A DNA stretch of 64,000 nucleotides from Bacteroidota bacterium (lineage in GTDB: Bacteria; Bacteroidota; Bacteroidia; Chitinophagales; Chitinophagaceae). The notes under the pieces were generated by a model. The model had not been told where the DNA came from and searched no databases. It saw only the letters and a program-made list of their open reading frames with translations. Position numbers and translations under genes: made by a program. Shown here one piece after another: positions 51,693 to 60,082 of the stretch. The stretch covers positions 1-64,000 of the forward strand of contig JAEWJK010000001.1 of assembly GCA_023386555.1 (NCBI GenBank), in the 5' to 3' direction. Positions within the stretch are counted from its first letter, which is position 1; every line of letters begins with the position of its first letter.

Positions 51693-53134
51693 AACGATCT
51701 TACCCAGTTTTTTTCATTCGTGTGATTCAATTCAATTTTTACATTGTACTTGTTCTTCAAATGTCTTGCTGTTTGTTCGGCAGCATAAACACTTCTATGT
51801 TGCCCACCGGTGCAACCAAAATTGATCATCAAATTCTTAAAGCCTCTCTTCAAATAATCTTCTACCGAAATATCCACAAGATCAAAAACACTATTCAAAA
51901 AATCCTGCATCTTGGTTCGTTGTTCTAAAAAATCAATCACAGATTTATCCCTTCCACAAAACGTTTTATACTCATCAAATCTTCCCGGATTTAATATACC
52001 TCTCATATCAAAAACAAAACCACCTCCATTTTCAGAATCATCCACAGGTAGTCCTTTCTTGTAAGAGAAACTATTGATCTTTACAACCAAGGGTGTATGC
52101 TCATCAGCTTTTACGGTTTCAAATCTTTGTATCATCTCATCATCAACAATCATCTTCAAAGCTTTATTGAATTCAGGAAGATCAATACCCAGATCCATAT
52201 TTTTTACAAACCATTGCAGGTTATGCAAAGCCAACGGAATACTACTAAGGAAATGAGCTTTACGTTGGAAGAAACCCCTGAAACCATAAGCACCTAATAC
52301 CTGAAGTAATCGGATCAATACGTAACCATTATACTGGTGTACAAATGTGCTCCTGTTAATAGGTTGAGGCAACAAACTATCTACTTCATCCATGTAATAA
52401 TTCAGCAGACTGGTCTTCCATTCATCACTCAACTCAGCTTTTGCCTGCCATAACATTGATGCAACATCGTACTGCAAAGCACCATGCATTCCACCCTGGT
52501 AATCTATAAAATATACTTCTTCATCTTTCACAATTATGTTCCTGCTTTGAAAATCACGGAACATAAAAAATTTATATTGCGTTCTTGTGAGGTAAGTACT
52601 CAATGCATCAAAATCATCCAGCATTGCCTGTTTGTCGTAGGGCTGTTTCAATGTATCAAGAAAATAATACTTGAAGTAAAGCAGATCACTCATTATTGCC
52701 TGCTTGCCAAACTCTTTTGCTGTTAAACACCAGTCATAATTTAAACTATGGTCTCCCAGAATTTGTATTCTTGCCAATTGCTTCAGACTTTTTTTAAACA
52801 GATTGTAAGCATATTCACCATGACCATGTTCAATCAATTTATCTAACAAACTTTCCGTTCCAAGATCTTCCTGTATGTAAACAGAAACATCATCGCTGAT
52901 AGCCAAAATTTCAGGTACCGGCAGATTCCTTTGCTTGAAGTGCATGCTGAAATTAATAAAGGTGCGATTCTCCTGGATGTTCAGATTATAAGTTGCTATG
53001 AAAGTTTCATCTGCTGAATAAATACGGAAATAAGTTCTATCGCTACCACTCTGTGGAAGTTTCTCGATCCTGTCTGCAGGTTTGCCTTTAAAAGTTTGGA
53101 ATAAAGATGATACTCCTTCGATTGCTCCTTCCAT
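51689..53134 (-). CDS. AmgK-like sugar kinase fused to a RapZ C-terminal domain
   Basis: A 481-residue two-domain protein. Residues 1-330 are an aminoglycoside-phosphotransferase fold, with substrate loop ESLLDKLIEHG, catalytic FRDFQSRN (D194, N199) and metal-binding IDYQGG (D211), as in AmgK, which phosphorylates MurNAc or GlcNAc at C1. Residues 348-470 are the RapZ C-terminal domain, with GLPVDDSENGGG, VFDMRGILNPGR and FGCTGGQHRSV (439-449). In RapZ this part binds glucosamine-6-phosphate. RapZ's own N-terminal P-loop kinase is replaced here by a different kinase. The gene overlaps murU by four bases. Confidence 0.88.
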   Translation of the reverse strand: MEGAIEGVSSLFQTFKGKPADRIEKLPQSGSDRTYFRIYSADETFIATYNLNIQENRTFINFSMHFKQRNLPVPEILAISDDVSVYIQEDLGTESLLDKLIEHGHGEYAYNLFKKSLKQLARIQILGDHSLNYDWCLTAKEFGKQAIMSDLLYFKYYFLDTLKQPYDKQAMLDDFDALSTYLTRTQYKFFMFRDFQSRNIIVKDEEVYFIDYQGGMHGALQYDVASMLWQAKAELSDEWKTSLLNYYMDEVDSLLPQPINRSTFVHQYNGYVLIRLLQVLGAYGFRGFFQRKAHFLSSIPLALHNLQWFVKNMDLGIDLPEFNKALKMIVDDEMIQRFETVKADEHTPLVVKINSFSYKKGLPVDDSENGGGFVFDMRGILNPGRFDEYKTFCGRDKSVIDFLEQRTKMQDFLNSVFDLVDISVEDYLKRGFKNLMINFGCTGGQHRSVYAAEQTARHLKNKYNVKIELNHTNEKNWVRSL

Positions 53135-53195
53135 TACAAGTGTTTAAGCGAAAATAGAATATTTATGAACCTGTCACCTTATCTCCATTCAACTG

Positions 53196-53217
53196 TCGTT
53201 GCGTCGCACACTTGTAC
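53196..53217. repeat. 22-base dispersed repeat, copy 1
   Basis: On the minus strand this segment reads GTACAAGTGTGCGACGCAAC then GA. The plus strand at 58497-58518 reads GTACAAGTGAGTGACACAAC then GA, i.e. 19 of 22 positions equal. It lies between the kinase-RapZ gene and the Ig-like lipoprotein gene and probably belongs to the genome's set of intergenic repeats. Confidence 0.6.
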
Positions 53218-53255
53218 AACATAACGTTTAGCAGCAATGATTCGGCAATGATCTG

Positions 53256-54659
53256 TCAAAGATTAATATCAACTTCATTTTCCCAGTTAGCCCTGATAGA
53301 TATTTTTCTGGGTAATGACTGAACGATCTCCGGTTGTTTCTTCAGCTTAAAATTTCCGGGATCCCAGGTTCCATTTTTATTCGCATCAAACAGAATACGC
53401 AGATCATATTCTCCTGGCTTAAACAGATTTCTTCTCCATTCTCTGCCTGTTAATACAACAGAATCAATCACAACATCATTCTGAACGATCTGCAACACAG
53501 GATTTTTAGTAAGATCAATATTGTTGAAACGCAATCTGACTTGTCCATAATCGTCAGCATCATTTGCTCTGAGTGTAAGGGTGTCAGCTTTTGTTAATGT
53601 TACTCCTTCTGCATCTGCTACTGCATCTTTTTGAATGATGAGTTTATAGATACCGCTTAAGCTCCATGCATGCTGAATAGTAACTCGTGTACTGTTACTA
53701 TCTAAGATTGTGCGATAATCAGTAATTCGATTAAAATTTGTATCTGCTAAAATAAATTTGGAACTATCGAATGTTTTTAGCTTCCTGTTAAAATCAAGGT
53801 GAAGTGGTGTGAGCACATCTTTGTTGCTTCCCTCTGCATTTGAATATCTTAGTCTTCTATCCTGGTTACGAGTATTGGTGCCTGTTGACCCTCCTGAAGT
53901 TACAGTAGCTTTTCTTTTAGCTTCTCTATATGCATACAAAGTAACCGGAGAAGGATTTGCTGTAGCATTTACTGGACTATTAAGAAAGGCAAACAATTGG
54001 GTGCTATCATCATATCGTTTTAGATAATTATTTTCTCCCTGCACTACATAAACAGAAAACTGTGCTGCAGGAAGATTACTAAAAGTAAAATTTCCTGAAC
54101 TATCTAATTTGGTATAATAACGTGGTCTTTGTTTTATGATAGCAGAATCTTCAAGGTTCTGATGCAACACAGCGATCAATGTACTATCGATCTTTCCTGT
54201 TTCTGCAAGAATAACTTTACCGCTTAAAGTATTTGCATCAATAGTTGATCCGGTAGAAAATATATAAGTGAAGTCTTCCAAAACATTTCCTTCATTCACA
54301 TCTCTTATGGCTTTACCAAAATTGATAGAATAAGTGGTATTAGGTTCTAGAGTGTCATTTAGACGAATAGTTACATTTCTTAATCTGCTGGTAATTGTAG
54401 GAGTATTTGCAAGTGTAGGTGAAATGATCACATTCTGTGTTACATCTTGTAGTTGATCTACATACTCATTAAAGGTGAGCACAATCCTGCCTGGCTTTAC
54501 ATTCCTGGATGAATCAGGTGGTGTGGCTGAAACTAACATCGGAGGCAAACTATCTCTTGGTCCACCGGTTGGCGGAATAATATTAGCACATCCTGTTAAG
54601 CCAAATACAAAGGCTGAAATAAAGATTACTACAAAAAAATATTGAAATGTTGCTCTCAT
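53256..54659 (-). CDS. SbsA-like Ig-domain lipoprotein
   Basis: A 467-residue exported lipoprotein; start ATG at 54659 is preferred to a TTG four codons upstream. The signal peptide ends with a lipobox LTGC, with the cysteine at residue 24. The Ig-like Big_5 domain starts PPTGGPRDSLPPMLVSATPP, includes IVLTFNEYVDQLQDVTQNVI, and continues with beta-rich repeats. Genes of this type are conserved near the helicase in Bacteroidota; the function is unknown. It starts 51 bases after the helicase gene on the same strand. Confidence 0.85.
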   Translation of the reverse strand: MRATFQYFFVVIFISAFVFGLTGCANIIPPTGGPRDSLPPMLVSATPPDSSRNVKPGRIVLTFNEYVDQLQDVTQNVIISPTLANTPTITSRLRNVTIRLNDTLEPNTTYSINFGKAIRDVNEGNVLEDFTYIFSTGSTIDANTLSGKVILAETGKIDSTLIAVLHQNLEDSAIIKQRPRYYTKLDSSGNFTFSNLPAAQFSVYVVQGENNYLKRYDDSTQLFAFLNSPVNATANPSPVTLYAYREAKRKATVTSGGSTGTNTRNQDRRLRYSNAEGSNKDVLTPLHLDFNRKLKTFDSSKFILADTNFNRITDYRTILDSNSTRVTIQHAWSLSGIYKLIIQKDAVADAEGVTLTKADTLTLRANDADDYGQVRLRFNNIDLTKNPVLQIVQNDVVIDSVVLTGREWRRNLFKPGEYDLRILFDANKNGTWDPGNFKLKKQPEIVQSLPRKISIRANWENEVDINL

Positions 54660-54710
54660 TAAGTGATGCAAACATAAATTGTTTAGCTACAGTAGAACGC
54701 AAAACATTTA

Positions 54711-57700
54711 TTAATAATCATTTAAACCGGTTTGTTCAATGGCTTCCGGTTCAGCTTCATTCATATCGTGTAATGCTATCGCAAGATCATTACTCTTTAC
54801 AAATCCGCACCAATGACATTCTTCTTTACCACACCCAACATAAAATTCTCTATTCTGAATTTTTTCCCAAACATCTTCTATCTGCTGTGTTACTGTTGTA
54901 ATATCTTGTTGAGTGATCAAAACTTTTTGCCTGATGTAATTCTTCTTATTATCAGGTTCTATAAAATCAAATTCACTGCTCACCACGTTCCATTCTTGCT
55001 TAGAATTATCTACAAGAAGTTTATAGAAAACAGCCTGTCTCCAATAATCTCCACCATTGGATTCTTTATCATTGGGTGGCAGCAATTTTGCTTTAGCATT
55101 TTCTGGATTACCTGTTTTATAATCTACAACATTCACATCTTTACCATTAAATTCAAGCTTATCCAGTTTGCCTTTTAATGGAACACCGTTCACTACAACA
55201 TTTCTGATATTTCTTTCAATGGAAACGATCTTATTCCATTGATCGTGATATTTATCGTAATAGTTTGAAAGCACATCTTTGCCATATTCCATTCGTCTTG
55301 AAAACTGCTCTTTGGTGAAGCTTTCCCTATGTCGTTTCATGAACCATTCAAAATCGCCGATGAATATTTCTTTTGATGGAAATTCATTCTTACCACTATC
55401 CTGCATTTTCCTGAACAATTGTTCCAATGCATAGTGGACAGCAGATCCAAATTCAGTCGACTCATTTTTTGGTGAAGGAATACGTATAAGGTTCTTGAAA
55501 TAAAACTCCAGCGGACATTTAAGATAATTATTCAATGCCGTTACGTTCATCACAAACTTATCCAGCAATCTTGTGATCAGATCTTTTTCTATCTGTTCAA
55601 TTTCAGGTGCTATTGCATCTCCAAATTGCAAAGCCTGGAACTCTGCGATAACTTCTGGAGTGAGTATCACTTTCTCAACCGGCAAATTATGCTGGTCATG
55701 TATTTCGGCAATGAACATAGATGGTTCCATTTCTTTTCCATCATTCCTGAACTTGCTGTATGATATATGCAAATGCTGTTCAGCTCTTGTTAATGCAACA
55801 TAAAATAATCTTCTTAGCTCCTCCTGCTCCAGATGCTTTGGCTGAGATTCAAACATGGTATCAGGAAAAGAATAACCACCTCCCGGTTTTCTTTTCTTTT
55901 CCCAGAAAGCTGCATTGCAACCAACAAAAAACACATGTTCAAATTCAAGTCCTTTACTGCCGTGTGCTGTTAACAGGTTTACACCTTTATCGCTACCACT
56001 TACCTGTACAAGAGGAATAGACAGGTTTTCTTTTTCCATCAGCTCGAAAATATTCACCAGGTCCTGCAGTTTCATTGAAGGATTACGAGCTGTTTCCTCT
56101 TTTACAAAATCAAACAAAGCAGTAAGTACCTGTAATAACCAATGCTTTTCCTTACTCTGCATGATTATTTTCAACACACCGGCTTCCCTGATGATATACT
56201 CAAACAATTGTTGCAATGTTACATTAGCTACTTCACCAACCAACATTTCAATTACAGCACTGGCATGTTTCAGATTCTCATTAATGCCTTGGCTGAAAAG
56301 ATCCTTCGGAGGAGTTGTTGCTTTCTCGTGCAGCAATCTTCTTAACGACTTTTTATTATCGCTGAACTGTGTTTCCGCAGAAGCAATACTCAGTTTCGCA
56401 ATTTCTATTGGTGGAATATTAAACCAGTCGAAATGCAAAATCTCAAATAACATCTCATCGCCACTGTAAGGAATATCATGTTCTGTACACAGGTAACGGA
56501 ACATGAGGATGATCTTTTGTGCAAGAGGAATCGTCAACAGGTTCATACTTCTCTTGCTGTACACTGGTATGTTTCGAAGTTTGAAATATTGCGTTAACTC
56601 TTCTCCGTATTTATTTTCTTTATAGATCACAGCGATCCTTCCATGATCTACCAGGTGTAAAAGCTTTTCGATCTTCAGCACCACATCTATCATTTCCTGC
56701 CTTTGTGTTTCGTATTCTCGTATAACAGGATGATGATTCAGCTGATTGATCTTAATATTTGCAGCTAACAATTCTTTACTTAGTCCATCAATCTGTTTGA
56801 TGAGCCTCTCGTTGTTGTTATCGATAACGGCTTTTGAGATATTTAAGATCGGTTGTGTAGAACGATAGTTATTTGTAAGTACCAGCGTCATCAAATCTTT
56901 CTCATACTGTTTGGCAAAACGCAACATGTTCTCAACGTTTGCTCCCTGGAAACGATAGATACTTTGATCATCATCACCCACCACAAAAACATTCGGCTTA
57001 TCCCAATAATTTATCAGGAGTTCTACCAGTTTGTTTTGTGTTCCGCTGGTATCCTGGTATTCATCAACCAAAATATAAAGAAACTGTTCCTGGTATCGGC
57101 GAAGCAGGTTTTCATTGTTAGAGAAAGCATCTATCACCCAATTGATCATATCATCAAAATCATACCGGTTCTTCTTACGCATCAACTGCTGAAAATTGCC
57201 AAACTCACAAACGGCAGCTTTCAGCTTTTCCATCTTCTCAATTTCTTCCGCTATCTTATCTAAACGAACATCACCTTTTTTAAATTCTTTTGTTGCACGT
57301 TTGGCAATGTATTCTTCACGGGTATGAAGACTGTCTATATAATTTTTAATACTGTCACAAATAAAATCACTCGTCCATCCTTCACGTTTCATTGTACTGA
57401 ACAATGATTGCAGGTTATTGATCTCATAATACACATCTCCACGATATCTTTTCAAAGGATGATTTTTTGGAAACGCATCGATCAATTGTTTGAACAGTTC
57501 TATCTTCTCCAGATCAGAGATCGGATCAAGAGCAGTTTTTTCAAATAGAGAAAGATTTTCTTGTATTACATCGTTACAAAAAGCATGAAACGTGTAAATA
57601 TTGACCTTGTAAGCATCAGCACCAATGAAGTTTACCAATCTTTTTCGCATTGCAACGACACCTGCATCGGTATAAGTGAGGCAAAGAATATTTTCAGGAA

Positions 57701-57869
57701 GCGCATCGGTATCGAGCAAGATCTTACCAATCCTTGCACTTAAAATTTGGGTTTTACCAGTACCGGGACCAGCAATAACCATTACAGGGCCGTCAATGGT
57801 GTCAACAGCTTTCTTTTGTTGTTCATTGAGAGAGGAGTATATCTTCTGAAAATTTTCGTGCAGTTTCAT
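54711..57869 (-). CDS. UvrD/PcrA-type helicase with C-terminal PD-(D/E)XK nuclease
   Basis: A 1052-residue protein. The superfamily 1 helicase part has Walker A AGPGTGKT (33-40), the VDEYQDTS motif II, GDDDQSIYRFQGAN motif III and LTAHGSKGLEFEHVF. The C-terminal part is an AddB/RecB-like nuclease: H812 in FGSAVHYALEQ, D903, and D916 and K918 in VVDYKTG. Cysteines C785, C1013, C1018 and C1021 (YLKCPLEFYF and CGKEECHWC) have the spacing expected for a 4Fe-4S cluster. The role is likely DNA repair or end processing. ATG at 57869. Confidence 0.9.
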   Translation of the reverse strand: MKLHENFQKIYSSLNEQQKKAVDTIDGPVMVIAGPGTGKTQILSARIGKILLDTDALPENILCLTYTDAGVVAMRKRLVNFIGADAYKVNIYTFHAFCNDVIQENLSLFEKTALDPISDLEKIELFKQLIDAFPKNHPLKRYRGDVYYEINNLQSLFSTMKREGWTSDFICDSIKNYIDSLHTREEYIAKRATKEFKKGDVRLDKIAEEIEKMEKLKAAVCEFGNFQQLMRKKNRYDFDDMINWVIDAFSNNENLLRRYQEQFLYILVDEYQDTSGTQNKLVELLINYWDKPNVFVVGDDDQSIYRFQGANVENMLRFAKQYEKDLMTLVLTNNYRSTQPILNISKAVIDNNNERLIKQIDGLSKELLAANIKINQLNHHPVIREYETQRQEMIDVVLKIEKLLHLVDHGRIAVIYKENKYGEELTQYFKLRNIPVYSKRSMNLLTIPLAQKIILMFRYLCTEHDIPYSGDEMLFEILHFDWFNIPPIEIAKLSIASAETQFSDNKKSLRRLLHEKATTPPKDLFSQGINENLKHASAVIEMLVGEVANVTLQQLFEYIIREAGVLKIIMQSKEKHWLLQVLTALFDFVKEETARNPSMKLQDLVNIFELMEKENLSIPLVQVSGSDKGVNLLTAHGSKGLEFEHVFFVGCNAAFWEKKRKPGGGYSFPDTMFESQPKHLEQEELRRLFYVALTRAEQHLHISYSKFRNDGKEMEPSMFIAEIHDQHNLPVEKVILTPEVIAEFQALQFGDAIAPEIEQIEKDLITRLLDKFVMNVTALNNYLKCPLEFYFKNLIRIPSPKNESTEFGSAVHYALEQLFRKMQDSGKNEFPSKEIFIGDFEWFMKRHRESFTKEQFSRRMEYGKDVLSNYYDKYHDQWNKIVSIERNIRNVVVNGVPLKGKLDKLEFNGKDVNVVDYKTGNPENAKAKLLPPNDKESNGGDYWRQAVFYKLLVDNSKQEWNVVSSEFDFIEPDNKKNYIRQKVLITQQDITTVTQQIEDVWEKIQNREFYVGCGKEECHWCGFVKSNDLAIALHDMNEAEPEAIEQTGLNDY

Positions 57870-57946
57870 CCTTTCAAAAATAACAAAAGAGGCTGCTAAA
57901 TCGATGTTAGTTTTGAACTAAGTTGCAGAAAGCTTGTTTGATAGAT

Positions 57947-58420
57947 ATGTCAAAGACTTACGCATTAAAATTTATACAGAAAATTCCAGGCAGTTTAGAT
58001 GAGGCATGGAAGTTTTTTAGTGATCCTGCGAACCTGGTGAAGATCACTCCAACTGCTTTTGATTTTAAAGTGATCAGCAAACATCATGGTGATAAAATGT
58101 ATCCGGGCCAGATCATAGAATACAAAGTGAAACCGTTGTTAGGCATTCCATTTTACTGGATGACTGAGATAACACATGTAAAGGATAAAGAATTCTTTGT
58201 GGATGAACAACGTTATGGGCCATACTCATTATGGCATCATCAGCATTTATTTAAAGCGATAGAAGGAGGTGTAGAGATGACGGATATTGTACACTACAAA
58301 CTACCGATGTGGTTTATAGGAGATATCGCAAATGCATTAATGGTGAGGAGAAAGCTAAATTATGTTTTTCAGTATCGATTTGAACAGGTGGAGAAGATAT
58401 TTGGGAGGTTTAATACATAG
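57947..58420 (+). CDS. SRPBCC-family ligand-binding protein
   Basis: From ATG at 57947 the protein has 157 residues. The FIQKIPGSLDEAWKFFSDPA start, VISKHHGDKMYPGQIIEYKV centre and hydrophobic VVHYKLPMWFIGDIANAL-like C-terminal helix are typical of the START/SRPBCC fold, a cavity for hydrophobic ligands. An upstream TTG at 57923 is possible but less likely. It is convergent with the TPR-like gene at 58584 and divergent from the helicase gene. The ligand is unknown. Confidence 0.8.
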   Translation: MSKTYALKFIQKIPGSLDEAWKFFSDPANLVKITPTAFDFKVISKHHGDKMYPGQIIEYKVKPLLGIPFYWMTEITHVKDKEFFVDEQRYGPYSLWHHQHLFKAIEGGVEMTDIVHYKLPMWFIGDIANALMVRRKLNYVFQYRFEQVEKIFGRFNT

Positions 58421-58426
58421 GAGTTA

Positions 58427-58456
58427 GTTTCACGCAAAGACGCAAAGGAGCAAAGA
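58427..58456. repeat. GTTTCACGCAAAGACGCAAAG dispersed repeat
   Basis: The sequence GTTTCACGCAAAGACGCAAA and the following GGAGCAAAG resemble a repeat family common in Bacteroidota intergenic DNA, built from CGCAAAG-like units. It lies just downstream of the SRPBCC gene. Confidence 0.55.
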
Positions 58457-58496
58457 ATGTTGATTAAGTGGTAAATGGCTGAATAAAGAACAGAAA

Positions 58497-58518
58497 GTAC
58501 AAGTGAGTGACACAACGA
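58497..58518 (+). repeat. 22-base dispersed repeat, copy 2
   Basis: GTACAAGTGAGTGACACAAC followed by GA. It matches the minus strand of 53196-53217 at 19 of 22 positions. Between convergent genes. Confidence 0.6.
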
Positions 58519-58583
58519 AGCTCAATAGTAGTACTACAGCCGAAATAATAATTCTTTATATGCCTTATGTTTCTTTGTAGTAA

Positions 58584-59243
58584 TTAACCTGGAATTCTGG
58601 AAATATATTTCTCTATTTCCTTGATCTGCTCAACCACTTGTTTGGTTGTTGGCTTACAGGCTTTGGCTTTGCGATAAAAATCTTTGGCAGCTTTTAAAGA
58701 ACGCATATCGCCTTTGTTCATAAATATCTGGCACATGCTGAGGTAAGCAACAGCCTCACTTTCCTTATCAGGAATTCCGGAACGGATGGCAGCTCTGATA
58801 TAACCCTCACCTTCTTTCATATTACCTCTTTGCAAAGCCATCATGCCGAGTTGCAATTTGTTGGCACCTTCAGCCTCAGGCATTGGAGCACCAAGACTTG
58901 AACTTTTCTTCAGGTGTTTTTCAGCTGTATCGAAATCCTGCTCCATCATGGCAAGATTTCCTTTGATGGTAAAATAGGTTGAACGGATCGGTTTGATCAA
59001 TAGGCCAGGAAACCAGATAGTGTTTAGTATTCTTTTAACCTCATCAATATTTCCCTGCTCCATTGGTTCTTGTATCAAACGCATTGGACCAATCAAAAAA
59101 TGACTTAACAATCCGATCAAAGCCAGGAAATATAAGATGAAAGCAGGCCAGAAACCGCTGGTATAATGAACGAAAACAGCTAGAGCAATAGCAACTAAGC
59201 TAAGCCAGAAACGATATTTGATGATAATATTATAAAACTTCAT
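58584..59243 (-). CDS. Membrane-anchored TPR-like protein
   Basis: A 219-residue protein whose first 50 residues contain two membrane helices (LSLVAIALAVFVHYTSG and WPAFILYFLALIGLLSHFL). The rest is helical with TPR-like pairs: NLAMMEQDFDTAEKHLKKSS, LGMMALQRGNMKEGEGYIRA and DFYRKAKACKPTTKQVVEQI. It may be a scaffold or assembly factor. No catalytic motif is visible. It is divergent from the zinc-ribbon gene to its right. Confidence 0.7.
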   Translation of the reverse strand: MKFYNIIIKYRFWLSLVAIALAVFVHYTSGFWPAFILYFLALIGLLSHFLIGPMRLIQEPMEQGNIDEVKRILNTIWFPGLLIKPIRSTYFTIKGNLAMMEQDFDTAEKHLKKSSSLGAPMPEAEGANKLQLGMMALQRGNMKEGEGYIRAAIRSGIPDKESEAVAYLSMCQIFMNKGDMRSLKAAKDFYRKAKACKPTTKQVVEQIKEIEKYISRIPG

Positions 59244-59375
59244 ATTCCTCAGTTACAAGGCGGCAAAAGTACAGATTAACGAACAAAGTAGTCGCTTATT
59301 TGTTTTATAACGATATTGTAATCTTCAGTGTTTAAAAGGTATATAACTTGCAGTTACACATTTAAATTTTACTAC

Positions 59376-59678
59376 ATGAAATGTCCGAATTGTGCTGAAA
59401 CACTTGTGATGACCGACAGGCAGGGAGTTGAAATTGATTATTGTCCGAAATGCCGTGGTGTATGGTTAGACAGAGGTGAACTGGATAAGATCATAGAAAG
59501 ATCTGCAGAGTTTGAGAATAATCAAAATGCTCAGCAACAGCAGCAAGCTCCACCTCCACCACCTCCTTCATATCCACAACAACAAGGGTATGGTTACAAT
59601 AAAGGATATGGACATGATCCATATTATCATAAAAGAAAAAAGAAAGGCTTCTTAGGAGATTTTTTTGATTTCGATTAG
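59376..59678 (+). CDS. TFIIB-type zinc-ribbon protein
   Basis: A 100-residue protein from ATG 59376 (the GTG at 59328 would add 16 unusual residues). A zinc ribbon (C3, C6, C23, C26; MKCPNCAETL and YCPKCRGVWLDRGEL) is followed by a Gln/Pro-rich linker with a PPPPPPP stretch, a GYGYNKGYG region and a basic C-terminus. The ribbon is the zf-TFIIB family of small bacterial proteins. The function is unknown; the tyrosine-glycine stretch recalls the Wzc tails but is not part of them. Confidence 0.8.
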   Translation: MKCPNCAETLVMTDRQGVEIDYCPKCRGVWLDRGELDKIIERSAEFENNQNAQQQQQAPPPPPPSYPQQQGYGYNKGYGHDPYYHKRKKKGFLGDFFDFD

Positions 59679-60082
59679 GCGGAGAAGGTAACGAAGAGAA
59701 TTTTTGGATATACTACCAGAGAAGTTTGTTTTAAAGAGATAAGATAGGTTGAATTTTGAAGTGGTTATCGCAGAGGGATTGTTTGCTTGGCAAACAATTA
59801 AAAACGATTTTAAAATAGTTTTCACCTCTGCGAAAAACTCTTATTCTCTGCGGTTATATTCTTAATGGCAAGTTTTTACGGCTTTGCTATGTGGCTGAAA
59901 ATTCAATGTTCTTCTCAATAGATTACAGGAACTATCCGAGCTGTCGGTACCATGAGGAAAGTAGTTAAATCATACCTTAGGAACAAAGCAAAACAATAGC
60001 CGTGCTAGATAAAAAAAGGACGATATGACTCGTCCTTTTCTTTTTACAAGTGTGTAAAGGTCTTAATTCGAATAATTTGTGC
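59679..60082. other. Intergenic region with a nested palindrome repeat
   Basis: About 400 bases without a convincing gene. It holds an ATTGTTTGC-TTG-GCAAACAAT palindrome (59778-59798) inside a wider 9-bp stem TCGCAGAGG/CCTCTGCGA (59768-59776 with 59825-59833), which belong to the same repeat family as the unit at 12214-12676, and the terminator at 60014-60039. The remaining bases show nothing I can interpret. Confidence 0.75.
60014..60039. terminator. Bidirectional intrinsic terminator after the OPT transporter gene
   Basis: A 10-bp perfect stem AAAAGGACGA/TCGTCCTTTT with a six-base loop lies 44 bases beyond the transporter stop. On the minus strand it is followed by a run of seven T, and on the plus strand by TTTTCTTTTT. 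It should stop minus-strand transcription from the transporter gene. Confidence 0.85.
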
